Shown in pieces: positions 1-7,908 of a stretch of 11,287 bases of DNA (the first letter of the stretch is position 1; each line of letters begins with the position of its first letter). The notes under the pieces were generated by a model. The model saw only the letters and a program-made list of their open reading frames with translations, ran no database searches and was not told the origin of the DNA. This stretch comes from Pseudomonadota bacterium (GTDB lineage: Bacteria; Bdellovibrionota; Oligoflexia; Oligoflexales; Oligoflexaceae): assembly GCA_029556045.1 (NCBI GenBank), contig JAKQGS010000106.1, positions 1 through 11,287 on the forward strand, written 5' to 3'. Made by a program: the position numbers and the translations under genes.

Positions 1-97
1 CGCCTGGACGCTGGCAGTGCTGATATTTCTTGGTTTTATCTCAATTCCCCTGGGGGTGATGTTCGGCATTTTACAGCTGCCGGGAGGAGGATTATAG
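1..97 (+). CDS. sdhC: C-terminal end of succinate dehydrogenase/fumarate reductase cytochrome b subunit (partial)
   Basis: Only the last 31 codons are in the window, read from base 2 to the TAG at 95-97. The peptide is strongly hydrophobic ([20 protein letters not shown], then [11 protein letters not shown]), as expected for the last membrane helix of a complex II anchor. The call rests on this hydrophobicity and on position: the gene ends one base before sdhA, and the order C-A-B is standard for complex II operons with a single di-heme cytochrome b anchor. In such enzymes this subunit holds the heme and the quinone site and anchors SdhAB to the inner membrane. No heme-ligand histidine lies in the visible part, so the family is inferred rather than shown. 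Confidence 0.72.
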   Translation, partial: AWTLAVLIFLGFISIPLGVMFGILQLPGGGL

Positions 98-98
98 A

Positions 99-2012
99 AT
101 GAAATTAGAATCCAGAATACCTTCGGGGCCGCTGGCTCAAAAATGGGACAAGCACCGTTTCGAAATGAAGCTGGTCAATCCGGCCAATAAAAGAAAGTAC
201 CATGTCATCGTGGTGGGAACAGGCCTGGCGGGTGCCTCGGCGGCGGCTTCGCTGGCCGAGCTTGGTTACAATGTCAAGGCTTTCTGTTTCCAGGACAGCG
301 CCCGTCGGGCGCACTCCATCGGCGCCCAGGGCGGTATCAATGCCGCCAAAAATTATCAGAACGACGGCGACTCCATCTGGCGATTGTTTTACGATACTAT
401 CAAGGGGGGTGATTTTCGTTCCCGCGAGGGCAATGTTTACAGCCTGGCACAGGTCGCCAATAATATCATCGACCAGTGTGTGGCTCAGGGTGTACCCTTC
501 GCCCGTGAATACGGCGGTATGCTTGACAACCGCTCGTTCGGCGGGGCGCAAGTATCCCGTACTTTCTATGCCCGCGGCCAAACCGGCCAGCAGTTGTTAA
601 TCGGAGCCTACCAGGCCTTAAGTCGACAGGTTGGACTTGGCACGGTGGCCATGTACCCCCGGACTGAAATGTTGGATCTAGTGGTGGTCGATGGACATGC
701 CCGCGGCATCGTTGTGCGGGATATGATCACCGGCAAAATCTCCAGCCATGCGGCTGATGCCGTCGTCCTGGCCACCGGTGGATATGGCAACGTTTTTTTC
801 CTGTCCACCAATGCCAAGGGTTGTAATGTTACGGCCACCTACCGCGCCTATAAAAAGGGCGCTGGATTTGCCAATCCATGTTACACCCAGATCCATCCGA
901 CTTGCATCCCGGTTTCCGGCGACCATCAGTCTAAGTTGACTCTGATGTCAGAATCGCTGCGGAACGACGGCCGGGTTTGGGTACCCAAACGCAAAGGCGA
1001 TCAGCGTAAACCCAAGGATATTCCTGAGGATGAGCGGGATTATTATCTCGAACGCAAGTATCCGAGCTTTGGCAATCTCTCGCCCCGTGACATCGCCTCC
1101 CGCAGCGCCAAGGAAGCCTGCGATGCGGGCCACGGCATTGGTGACTCCGGCCTGGGGGTCTATTTGGATTTTGCGGACGCCATCAAGCGACTGGGTCGGG
1201 ACACGGTGGCCCAGCGATATGGCAACCTGTTCCAGATGTATCAAAAGATCACGGATGAAAATCCCTATGAAGTTCCCATGCGAATATACCCCGCCGTGCA
1301 CTACACCATGGGCGGTCTGTGGGTCGACTATAACCTGATGAGCACCATCCCGGGGTTGCATGTGATCGGTGAAGCCAACTTTTCCGACCATGGCGCCAAC
1401 CGTCTGGGAGCCAGCGCCCTGATGCAAGGGCTGGCTGACGGCTATTTTGTATTGCCATACACCATCGGTCATTATCTGGCGACCTCCGGCCAGGGTAAAG
1501 TCAACACCGACCATCCTGAATTCAAAAAGGTGGAAGCGGAAGTCAATGGCCGCATCAAGCAGATGATGGGCATCAATGGCAAACGTTCTGTGGATTCTTT
1601 TCACAAAGAACTCGGAAAAATCATGTGGGATTACTGCGGTATGGCCCGTACCAAAACGGGATTGGAAAAAGCCCTGCAGGCGATTCCCGCGCTCCGTGAA
1701 GAGTTTTGGTCCAACGTCCGTGTGTTGGGGGAAACCGAGTCTCTGAATCAATCCCTGGAAAAAGCCGGCCGGGTTGCAGACTTTCTGGAGTTTGGCGAAC
1801 TGATGTGCCGGGATGCCCTGATACGCGAGGAATCCTGTGGCGGTCATTTCCGTGAGGAATATCAAACCGAAGACGGGGAAGCCCGACGTGACGATTCCCG
1901 GTTTTGCCACGCGGCTGTCTGGGAATACAAAGGGGAAGGTCAAGCCCCCGCGCGCCATCAGGAAGAACTGGCATTTGAAAACGTGAAACTCGCCACAAGG
2001 AGTTACAAGTAA
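99..2012 (+). CDS. sdhA: Succinate dehydrogenase / fumarate reductase flavoprotein subunit
   Basis: Catalytic subunit of complex II, which interconverts succinate and fumarate and passes electrons through SdhB to the membrane quinone pool. 637 residues, full length for the long class found in Bacteroidetes and relatives. Visible parts: the Rossmann glycine motif GTGLAGA at 40-46; [11 protein letters not shown] at 69-79, whose His72 matches the covalent FAD attachment site; HPT at 266-268; SPRDIASR at 328-335 with the catalytic arginine (Arg330); HYTMGG at 401-406; and [16 protein letters not shown] at 424-439 with the second substrate arginine (Arg435). The remainder is the helical C-terminal domain. 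The ATG at 99 has a strong GGAGGAGG site at 83-90. The gene starts one base after sdhC and overlaps sdhB by one base (TAATG). Sequence cannot decide whether the main direction is succinate oxidation or fumarate reduction. Confidence 0.97.
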   Translation: MKLESRIPSGPLAQKWDKHRFEMKLVNPANKRKYHVIVVGTGLAGASAAASLAELGYNVKAFCFQDSARRAHSIGAQGGINAAKNYQNDGDSIWRLFYDTIKGGDFRSREGNVYSLAQVANNIIDQCVAQGVPFAREYGGMLDNRSFGGAQVSRTFYARGQTGQQLLIGAYQALSRQVGLGTVAMYPRTEMLDLVVVDGHARGIVVRDMITGKISSHAADAVVLATGGYGNVFFLSTNAKGCNVTATYRAYKKGAGFANPCYTQIHPTCIPVSGDHQSKLTLMSESLRNDGRVWVPKRKGDQRKPKDIPEDERDYYLERKYPSFGNLSPRDIASRSAKEACDAGHGIGDSGLGVYLDFADAIKRLGRDTVAQRYGNLFQMYQKITDENPYEVPMRIYPAVHYTMGGLWVDYNLMSTIPGLHVIGEANFSDHGANRLGASALMQGLADGYFVLPYTIGHYLATSGQGKVNTDHPEFKKVEAEVNGRIKQMMGINGKRSVDSFHKELGKIMWDYCGMARTKTGLEKALQAIPALREEFWSNVRVLGETESLNQSLEKAGRVADFLEFGELMCRDALIREESCGGHFREEYQTEDGEARRDDSRFCHAAVWEYKGEGQAPARHQEELAFENVKLATRSYK

Positions 2013-2782
2013 TGAACTTCACCCTTCATATTTGGCGTCAAAAGGGCCCGCACGACAAGGGTCACATGGTGACGTTAGAGGCCAAAAATATTTCCCAAAA
2101 CAGCTCTTTTTTGGAAATGTTGGATCAGGTGAACGAAGATCTGATCGCACGGGGTGAAGAACCTGTGGCGTTTGATCACGACTGCCGTGAGGGAATCTGT
2201 GGAGCGTGCTCCCTGACCATCAATGGTGAAGCGCACGGACCGGAATATCGCACCACCACCTGCCAGCTGCATATGCGCAGCTTCAAGGATGGCGATCAGA
2301 TTTTTATTGAACCATTCCGTGCCAAAGCGTTTCCCGTCCTCAAAGATCTCTGTGTGGATCGGGCTTCCCTCGATCGGATTATTCAGGCGGGTGGATATGT
2401 CTCTGTGAATACCGGCGGCGTGCCGGACGGCAATACGCTGCCGATACCCAAAGAAGCTGCGGACCTGGCGATGGATGCCGCTGAATGCATTGGTTGTGGC
2501 GCCTGTGTCGCCTCCTGCAAAAATGCCTCAGCGATGCTTTTTGTGGGAGCAAAGGTGTCTCATTTGGGTCTTCTGCCACAGGGCCAGGCGGAACAAAGTC
2601 GCCGGGTTTTGAACATGGTGAATCAGATGGATGCGGAAGGGTTTGGCAATTGCACCAATCAGTTTGAATGTGAAGCCGCCTGCCCCAAAGGTATCAGCGT
2701 CCGCTTCATCGCCAAGATGAATTGGGATTATCTCAAAGCCGGATTATGTCAGGAAGAGCGCAAGGCAACTTTTGAGGAGTGA
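2012..2782 (+). CDS. sdhB: Succinate dehydrogenase / fumarate reductase iron-sulfur subunit
   Basis: Electron-transfer subunit of complex II, linking the FAD of SdhA to the quinone site at the membrane anchor. 256 residues. The N-terminal plant-ferredoxin-like domain has CREGICGAC with Cys58, Cys63 and Cys66, plus Cys84, for the [2Fe-2S] centre. The C-terminal domain has [11 protein letters not shown] (Cys159, 162, 165, 169) and a second group at Cys214, Cys220 and Cys224 ([12 protein letters not shown]). By family analogy Cys159/162/165/224 hold the [4Fe-4S] cluster and Cys169/214/220 the [3Fe-4S] cluster, so all ligands are present. The ATG overlaps the sdhA stop by one base and has AAGGAG at 1997-2002, which suggests translational coupling. 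purS follows after 5 bases if it starts at its internal ATG. Confidence 0.97.
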   Translation: MNFTLHIWRQKGPHDKGHMVTLEAKNISQNSSFLEMLDQVNEDLIARGEEPVAFDHDCREGICGACSLTINGEAHGPEYRTTTCQLHMRSFKDGDQIFIEPFRAKAFPVLKDLCVDRASLDRIIQAGGYVSVNTGGVPDGNTLPIPKEAADLAMDAAECIGCGACVASCKNASAMLFVGAKVSHLGLLPQGQAEQSRRVLNMVNQMDAEGFGNCTNQFECEAACPKGISVRFIAKMNWDYLKAGLCQEERKATFEE

Positions 2783-2787
2783 ACAAG

Positions 2788-3024
2788 ATGCAGTTTGAAG
2801 TTTTGGTGGAACTCAAAGGAGAGGTGTTGGATACCGAAGGCCGCGCCATTGGTGAAAGTCTTCGCCGTCTGGGCTTTGGTGAATTAAAGGATGTCAAGGT
2901 AACCAAGCGTTTTCTCCTGAACATCGACGGCGACCAGCAGCGCGCCGATCAGGTAGCGCAGCAGATCGCCAGGGAATATCTGGCCAATCCGGTTTCAGAG
3001 ACTTTTAAGGTTAAAAAGCTTTAA
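2788..3024 (+). CDS. purS: Phosphoribosylformylglycinamidine synthase subunit PurS
   Basis: Small subunit of the split FGAM synthase (PurL-PurS-PurQ), which converts FGAR, ATP and glutamine-derived ammonia to FGAM in step 4 of purine synthesis. PurS bridges PurL and PurQ and has no catalytic site of its own. 78 residues from ATG 2788, normal for the family. Family features: a beta strand at the N-terminus (MQFEVLVELK), the VLDTEGRAIGESLRRLGF helix segment, the DVKVTKRFLLNID strand, and the LANPVSETFKV tail. A GTG at 2779 in the same frame would add MNK, but it overlaps the GAGGAG ribosome site (2774-2779) that sits 8 bases before ATG 2788, so the ATG is preferred. It lies 5 bases after sdhB, so it is probably translated from the sdh message. 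Confidence 0.95.
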   Translation: MQFEVLVELKGEVLDTEGRAIGESLRRLGFGELKDVKVTKRFLLNIDGDQQRADQVAQQIAREYLANPVSETFKVKKL

Positions 3025-3047
3025 TTTCAGCGGGGCGGCTAACTTCT

Positions 3048-3743
3048 ATGAAGAAACAAAAGATCGGTTTGATCCAGTTTCCCGGCTCTAACTGTGACCA
3101 GGACTGTGTGGATGTCCTGAAACGCCACTTTGGTATTGATATTCAGCTAATCTGGCATACGGAAACCAAGCTACCGGATCTCGATGGGCTCGTGATCCCG
3201 GGCGGGTTTAGTTATGGCGATTACCTGCGCAGCGGCGCTCTCGCCTCCCACTCTCCCCTGATGGGGGACGTGCGGCGGTTTGCCCAGGCCGGTGGTGCCA
3301 TCATCGGTATCTGCAATGGCTTCCAAATCCTCACCGAAAGTCAGATTCTCCCCGGTGTTTTATTGCGTAATGCCTGTCGGACTTTCCTCTGCAAGTATGT
3401 GAATCTGGCGGTGGGGCCGGGGGATTCCCCCTATCATAAAGCCCTGCATGGCAAAACCTATCATATTCCCATCGCCCACGGCGAAGGTCGTTACTATCTA
3501 CCGGAGCGAGAGTTAAAGGAACTTGTGCAAAATGGACAGGTCCTCTTCCAATACGCATCGGTCATGGGAGAGGCGATACCAGAAGCGAATCCTAACGGCT
3601 CTTTGATGAACATCGCCGGTATCCTCAGCCCCAATGGCCGCGTGCTGGGAATGATGCCGCACCCTGAACGGGCGACGGATTTGATACTGGGCGGCAGTCG
3701 CGATGGTTTGGCAATATGGGAAGCATTTTTATCAATTTGTTAA
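3048..3743 (+). CDS. purQ: Phosphoribosylformylglycinamidine synthase subunit PurQ (glutaminase)
   Basis: Class I (triad) glutamine amidotransferase subunit of FGAM synthase; it hydrolyses glutamine and channels ammonia to PurL. 231 residues, typical length. Visible: [10 protein letters not shown] near the N-terminus; the [16 protein letters not shown] signature at 51-66; the nucleophile elbow GICNGFQIL with Cys89; GEGRYY at 145-150; and MMPHPERA at 202-209 with His205 and Glu207 completing the triad. Start ATG at 3048, 23 bases after purS. The upstream site is a weak G-rich stretch (GGGGCGG at 3032-3038), poorer than those of its neighbours, so translation may depend partly on coupling to purS. 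Neighbours purS and purL supply the other two parts of the complex. Confidence 0.97.
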   Translation: MKKQKIGLIQFPGSNCDQDCVDVLKRHFGIDIQLIWHTETKLPDLDGLVIPGGFSYGDYLRSGALASHSPLMGDVRRFAQAGGAIIGICNGFQILTESQILPGVLLRNACRTFLCKYVNLAVGPGDSPYHKALHGKTYHIPIAHGEGRYYLPERELKELVQNGQVLFQYASVMGEAIPEANPNGSLMNIAGILSPNGRVLGMMPHPERATDLILGGSRDGLAIWEAFLSIC

Positions 3744-3750
3744 AATTCGC

Positions 3751-3756
3751 GAGGAG
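3751..3756 (+). promoter_or_regulatory. Ribosome binding site that decides the purL start
   Basis: GAGGAG lies 6 bases before GTG 3763 and just after the purQ stop at 3741-3743. It supports initiation at the GTG. The longer possible frame from ATG 3703 lies inside purQ and adds 20 residues unlike the PurL N-terminus. Confidence 0.75.
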
Positions 3757-3762
3757 TTGCGA

Positions 3763-6108
3763 GTGAGCACCCAACAGTCGATATTGGATAGTGCAGGACG
3801 TATCAAGCAATTTAAAGAGGCGGTCCGGATCGATGACTCTTCCGGGGATCGCTTTTATGCCTTGCTGAAAAAGCATAAGATCAACACCACCGAATACAAG
3901 ACCATTCGTGACATTATGGGACGCGCTCCCAGCATGGCGGAATTGGGTGTCTTTTCCGCTATGTGGAGTGAGCATTGCAGTTATAAATCCTCCCGGGTCC
4001 ATCTGAAAAAATTTCCCACCACGGGCCCGGTGGTTGTGGTTGGGCCCGGAGAAAACGCCGGGGTGGTGCGCTTGTCGCAAAAACTCTGTGTGGCATTCAA
4101 AATGGAAAGCCACAATCACCCTAGTTACATCGAGCCCTATCAGGGGGCTGCCACCGGTGTCGGAGGTATCCTGCGCGATGTTTTCTGCATGGGTGCTCGT
4201 CCTGTGGCCAATTTAAACTGTCTGCGATTTGGGGAACGTTCCCATGAACGCACTGCCTACCTGTTTCGCGATGTCACCAAGGGTATCGGCGATTATGGCA
4301 ACTGTGTGGGCATCCCCACGGTGGGTGGCAATGTCTCATTTGATAAGACATACAATGGCAACTGTCTTGTGAACGCCATGACCGTCGGCTTGATCCATGA
4401 GGATAAGATTTTCAAGGGCTATGCCTCCGGAGCTGGAAACCTTGTGGTCTACGTGGGATCAGCCACCGGCCGTGACGGCATTCATGGGGCCACGATGGCC
4501 TCCGATAGCTTTGCCTCAAGCGAAGCTTCCGAGCGTAGCACTGTCCAGGTCGGTGACCCCTTTACCGAAAAACTCCTGTTGGAGGCTACCCTTGAGGTCC
4601 TCGAAAAGGGTTTGGTGGTTGGTCTCCAGGATATGGGGGCCGCCGGATTGACCTCATCGTCCTTTGAGATGGCGGGGCGAGCCGGGAATGGTCTTTATAT
4701 GGAGCTGGACCGCGTTCCCGTGCGGGCTCAGGAAATGACCGCTTACGAACTGCTACTGTCAGAATCCCAGGAACGGATGCTAATGGTGGTGGAGCCGAGC
4801 AAATTGGGCGAAGTGGAAAAAATCCTGGATAAATGGCAGTTAGCCCACGGTGTTATTGGGGCAGTCACCACCACTGGCCGTGTCCAGATCTCCCATCAGG
4901 GTGTTCTCGAAGTGGATATGCCCGTGGATCCCCTGACCGAGCAGGCGCCGCGCTACGACCGTCCGCAGCAACCGCGTGAACGCGGCTCTGATCTGCGCGC
5001 CCACAATGCTCAGGTAGCCCGCATGGTTCAGGAGAGAGGGCTTCGGGATGTCTTGGGAAAACTTTTAGAGGATATTGGCGAAAAATCCCGTATTTACGAG
5101 CAATACGACCAGCATATCGGGACAAAAACAGTTTTTGGTCCCCGCGAGGATGGTGCTGCTCTGCTGTGGATCCGCAGTGAATGGGCGGACGCCAATATAC
5201 CTAACCTTGGTTTGGCGGTGGCAGCCAGCTGCAATGAACGATACTGTGCGCTGAATCCGCGGTTGGGCGCCGCCTATGCAGTTTTGAAATCAGCCCAAAT
5301 GCTGACCGCTCTAGGAGCTGAGCCACTGGCCATTACGGACTGCCTGAACTACGGCAATCCCGAAGACCCCGGTGTCATGGCCGAGTTTGCCGATGGCGTG
5401 GAGGGAATTTCGGAAGCCTGCCATAAACTGGGAGTTCCGGTGGTCAGCGGGAATGTGAGCCTTTACAACGAAACCGACGGCGTTTCTATTGCCCCGACGC
5501 CGATGATCGGCATGGTGGGGCGACACGATGATGTTGCTAAAGCCAAAAAATCCAGAGCATCCAAAGAAGGGCGTTTGCTGGTAATTTCTCCGTCGGAAAC
5601 ACAATTGTCCTTTGGGGGTTCACTGGTCAATAAAACCCTGGGCATGGACCCTCTGCTTGGTCAGCTGTCGGAATGCCATTGGGCGCATTTGACAGATGTT
5701 CTGCAATTTGTCCGCGAAGCTGCGGGACAATTTGCCGGTATCGATGCGCTGCGGGATGTAGCAGACGGCGGTGTGGCAACGGCTCTCACCAAGATGTGCC
5801 TGCCCAGTGATTTGTCTTATGACATCGACACACGTGCGTTGCGTGAGCACTTTCATGCCGCAGTCACTGGTCATGATGAGGTGGAAAAGGACCCGCTGGC
5901 CTTATTTGGCGAGGCTCCGGGGGTCTTCGTATGCAATGTGTCCGATCCGGAAACGGTTCAGAAAATCATCGAAACAGCCAAAGGACGCGCTCACGTCAAA
6001 GTCACGGTTATTGGGGAAAGCCACTTGGCCAGTGAACTGGTCATCGGTGCACATCGTATGAAAATGGGCGACCTAGAGACGATGCGCTTATCGTCTCTAC
6101 TCATCTGA
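3763..6108 (+). CDS. purL: Phosphoribosylformylglycinamidine synthase subunit PurL
   Basis: Large catalytic subunit of FGAM synthase; it binds FGAR and ATP and uses ammonia from PurQ. 781 residues from GTG 3763, somewhat longer than the usual small PurL (about 740) but far shorter than the single-chain enterobacterial form (about 1300), which fits separate purS and purQ genes. Motifs (numbered from the GTG): [11 protein letters not shown] at 67-77, the GPGENAG loop, ESHNHPS at 115-121 followed by [12 protein letters not shown], and in the second half LNYGNPEDP at 528-536, [10 protein letters not shown] from 562, and DVADGG at 665-670. These show the duplicated AIR-synthase-like ATP-binding halves. 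An extra N-terminal stretch of roughly 35 residues precedes the conserved core. It starts 19 bases after purQ; its last codons contain a perfect inverted repeat. Confidence 0.96.
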   Translation: MSTQQSILDSAGRIKQFKEAVRIDDSSGDRFYALLKKHKINTTEYKTIRDIMGRAPSMAELGVFSAMWSEHCSYKSSRVHLKKFPTTGPVVVVGPGENAGVVRLSQKLCVAFKMESHNHPSYIEPYQGAATGVGGILRDVFCMGARPVANLNCLRFGERSHERTAYLFRDVTKGIGDYGNCVGIPTVGGNVSFDKTYNGNCLVNAMTVGLIHEDKIFKGYASGAGNLVVYVGSATGRDGIHGATMASDSFASSEASERSTVQVGDPFTEKLLLEATLEVLEKGLVVGLQDMGAAGLTSSSFEMAGRAGNGLYMELDRVPVRAQEMTAYELLLSESQERMLMVVEPSKLGEVEKILDKWQLAHGVIGAVTTTGRVQISHQGVLEVDMPVDPLTEQAPRYDRPQQPRERGSDLRAHNAQVARMVQERGLRDVLGKLLEDIGEKSRIYEQYDQHIGTKTVFGPREDGAALLWIRSEWADANIPNLGLAVAASCNERYCALNPRLGAAYAVLKSAQMLTALGAEPLAITDCLNYGNPEDPGVMAEFADGVEGISEACHKLGVPVVSGNVSLYNETDGVSIAPTPMIGMVGRHDDVAKAKKSRASKEGRLLVISPSETQLSFGGSLVNKTLGMDPLLGQLSECHWAHLTDVLQFVREAAGQFAGIDALRDVADGGVATALTKMCLPSDLSYDIDTRALREHFHAAVTGHDEVEKDPLALFGEAPGVFVCNVSDPETVQKIIETAKGRAHVKVTVIGESHLASELVIGAHRMKMGDLETMRLSSLLI
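6074..6099. repeat. Perfect 10-bp inverted repeat at the purL/purF junction
   Basis: TAGAGACGAT at 6074-6083 and its exact reverse complement ATCGTCTCTA at 6090-6099 are separated by 6 bases (GCGCTT). The repeat ends 9 bases before the last base of the purL stop codon and 24 bases before the purF ATG. No T-run follows on the plus strand, so it is not a standard intrinsic terminator. It could form an RNA hairpin that affects purF expression or message stability, or be chance; its function is unknown. Confidence 0.6.
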
Positions 6109-6123
6109 TCGAAGGAATACACC

Positions 6124-7548
6124 ATGGGATTACGTGAGGAGTGCGGTGTTGCCGGAGTTATCGGGTCACAGGACACGGCAAATCTAATTTATCTTTCTCT
6201 CTACGCCCTGCAACACCGTGGTCAAGAGGCTGCGGGGATTGTGACCTGTGATGATAACGGCCAGTTCTCCGGTCATAAAGATTTTGGATTGGTGGGGGAT
6301 ATTTTCGATAAGGATAATTTGAAAAACCTGATCGGTAGCAGTGGCATTGGCCACAATCGCTATTCCACCCATGGCGGACGGATGGTGCAAAACATTCAGC
6401 CCTTTGCTTTTAACAGCGTCCTGGGCTCCGTGGCCATCGCTCATAATGGCAATCTCACCAATGCCGCCCAGTTGCGGGAAGAGATGGAAAAAAAAGGCAG
6501 CATCTTCCAATCCACTTCGGATTCAGAGGTGTTTACGCATCTATTGGCACGCAGCACGTCCAGCGATATTTTGGAGCGCATTAAAGATACGATGGGGCGC
6601 GTCAAAGGAGCCTATTCTCTGCTCCTTCTCACCCGGGATCGTTTATTTGCCCTGCGTGACCCCTTTGGTTTCCGTCCGCTGGTGATGGGACGCCTGGGAC
6701 AGGCGGTGATCGTGGTGAGTGAGACTTGCGCATTGGATCTGCTGGGAGCGGAGTTTGAGCGGGAGGTACTGCCGGGGGAGATTGTTGAAATCCACAAAAA
6801 CGGTGTGATCAAGTCCCACTTCCCTTTTCCGGAGAAACGCAAAGGTTTTTGCTCCTTTGAGCCGATCTATTTTGCCCGCCCTGACAGCCAGATTTTTGGT
6901 AAGGAAATTTACAGCCTGAGAAAGCGTATGGGCGCTGAATTGGCCAAAGAGGCACCCGTCGAAGCGGATCTGGTGATTGCTGTACCGGATTCGGGTGTGC
7001 CCATGGCGCTGGGGTATGCGGAAAAAAGTGGATTGCCGCTGGAAATCGGACTGGTGCGTAATCATTATGTCGGACGCACGTTTATTGAACCGGCGCAGTC
7101 GATCCGGGATTTTGGGGTGAAGCTCAAATTGAATCCGGTCTCGTCCGTGCTGAAGGACAAACGGGTGATCGTGGTGGACGACTCGCTGGTGCGGGGAACC
7201 ACGTCAGTCAAAATTCTACGGATGATTCGCAAGGCTGGTGCGCGGGAAATCCATATGCGGCTGGGATCACCCCCCATCACCCATTCCTGCTATTTTGGTG
7301 TTGATACCCCGAGTCGCAATAATCTGTTGGCGGCTCAACAATCGGTGGATGAAATCCGCAAGTTTATTGGCGCGGACTCTCTGGCCTTTCTGAGTATTCC
7401 GGGGTTGAAAAAGGCCCTGGGTCCAGAGGTGGCGGCATCGTTTTGTTACGGTTGTTTCAATGGAGATTATCCGGAAGAAATTTGTCGTGAGGTGGAACAG
7501 CAACCTACCGATAAAACCGCAGGACCGGGGTTAAAGTCCAATTGCTGA
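6124..7548 (+). CDS. purF: Amidophosphoribosyltransferase (PurF), iron-sulfur type
   Basis: First committed step of purine synthesis: PRPP plus glutamine gives 5-phosphoribosylamine. 474 residues. The N-terminal nucleophile glutaminase domain begins MGLREECGV, so a six-residue pro-segment would be removed to expose Cys7. RGQEAAG (32-38), GIGHNRYST (74-82) and AHNGNLTN (106-113) are glutaminase motifs. The phosphoribosyltransferase domain has the PRPP loop VIVVDDSLVRGTTS at 348-361. Cys243, Cys389, Cys441 and Cys444 (the last two as CYGC) match the four [4Fe-4S] ligands of the Bacillus subtilis enzyme, so this is the cluster-containing type, unlike E. coli PurF. Ribosome site GAAGGA at 6111-6116; 15 bases after purL. 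It is the last gene of the unit; no purM or purN follows. Confidence 0.97.
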   Translation: MGLREECGVAGVIGSQDTANLIYLSLYALQHRGQEAAGIVTCDDNGQFSGHKDFGLVGDIFDKDNLKNLIGSSGIGHNRYSTHGGRMVQNIQPFAFNSVLGSVAIAHNGNLTNAAQLREEMEKKGSIFQSTSDSEVFTHLLARSTSSDILERIKDTMGRVKGAYSLLLLTRDRLFALRDPFGFRPLVMGRLGQAVIVVSETCALDLLGAEFEREVLPGEIVEIHKNGVIKSHFPFPEKRKGFCSFEPIYFARPDSQIFGKEIYSLRKRMGAELAKEAPVEADLVIAVPDSGVPMALGYAEKSGLPLEIGLVRNHYVGRTFIEPAQSIRDFGVKLKLNPVSSVLKDKRVIVVDDSLVRGTTSVKILRMIRKAGAREIHMRLGSPPITHSCYFGVDTPSRNNLLAAQQSVDEIRKFIGADSLAFLSIPGLKKALGPEVAASFCYGCFNGDYPEEICREVEQQPTDKTAGPGLKSNC

Positions 7549-7550
7549 AC

Positions 7551-7778
7551 TCAGGCCCGTTTTTTGGGGGTAAATTCAGGCCCGTTCATACTATCCGTTT
7601 TAGGGAATTCTCGCTCAAGATAAGGCAGACCGTATTCCATCATGCGTAGGATGATGGAGGCCCGGGTGACACGAAAGCCTGTGGATTTGCGAATGCGCAA
7701 GGCCATGTCCTCCAAATACTGATATTGGTCTTCCGTGATGCGAAGCGAAAGCATGCGGGTTTTTTTACGCTGCGACAT
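7551..7778 (-). CDS. Small ribbon-helix-helix (CopG/Arc-like) DNA-binding protein
   Basis: 75 residues from the ATG at 7778. The basic start (MSQRKKTRM) is followed by a short strand RMLSLRI (8-14), a helix from about 15 to 30 (TEDQYQYLEDMALRIRK), a turn around STGFRVTRA, and a second helix from about 38 to 56. This is the layout of ribbon-helix-helix repressors, in which a paired N-terminal strand reads DNA. The C-terminal 18 residues look disordered and basic. GAGGGG (7785-7790 on the plus strand) is 6 bases before this ATG. An upstream in-frame ATG at 7814 has no ribosome site and would add 12 unlikely residues. The gene is convergent with purF, 2 bases between stops. No toxin gene lies beside it, so an antitoxin role is not supported; target genes are unknown. 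Confidence 0.78.
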   Translation of the reverse strand: MSQRKKTRMLSLRITEDQYQYLEDMALRIRKSTGFRVTRASIILRMMEYGLPYLEREFPKTDSMNGPEFTPKKRA

Positions 7779-7908
7779 GTTGATCCCCTCGTAGTCGACC
7801 GCCAAGAAAGGCATCGGTACGTTAAGATCAATACCTGAACTTCTTAAGTTGGTTCATTGCATAAGCCACCGGAAAAACCATAGCAATCTCTCACACAAAC
7901 AAAAGCAC
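7779..7908 (-). other. Intergenic gap between rph and the ribbon-helix-helix gene
   Basis: 130 bases, the largest non-coding gap in the window. I see no convincing promoter pair or intrinsic terminator. It holds the ribosome site of the downstream gene (7785-7790) and an imperfect dyad at 7837-7855 (AACTT, 3 bases, AAGTT, inside GAAC...GTTC). The gap is long enough for a separate promoter, so the ribbon-helix-helix gene may not belong to the secA-rph unit. Confidence 0.45.

Noticed and set aside
948..1958. 336-residue open frame on the minus strand, opposite sdhA
   Set aside because: It lies entirely antisense to a clearly conserved sdhA, and its product has no recognisable domain. It is best explained as a shadow of the sdhA codon pattern.
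7526..7565. Possible intrinsic terminator after purF (CGGG...CCCG followed by six T)
   Set aside because: The stem is only 4 bp with a long loop, and the T-run is part of the codons of the convergent gene. Too weak to call.
7551..7586. 11-base direct repeat TCAGGCCCGTT (7551-7561 and 7576-7586)
   Set aside because: Both copies lie in the C-terminal codons of the small ribbon-helix-helix gene; only two copies, no further units. Likely chance or a small local duplication.
7779..7814. Upstream start (ATG at 7814) for the ribbon-helix-helix gene
   Set aside because: No ribosome site precedes it, while the internal ATG at 7778 has GAGGGG at a good distance and begins right at the family-like basic N-terminus.
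7828..7881. 17-codon frame on the minus strand in the rph to ribbon-helix-helix gap (MVFPVAYAMNQLKKFRY)
   Set aside because: Only a weak GAGAG site precedes it, and a frame this short is expected by chance. Conservation in relatives would be needed to call it a leader peptide.
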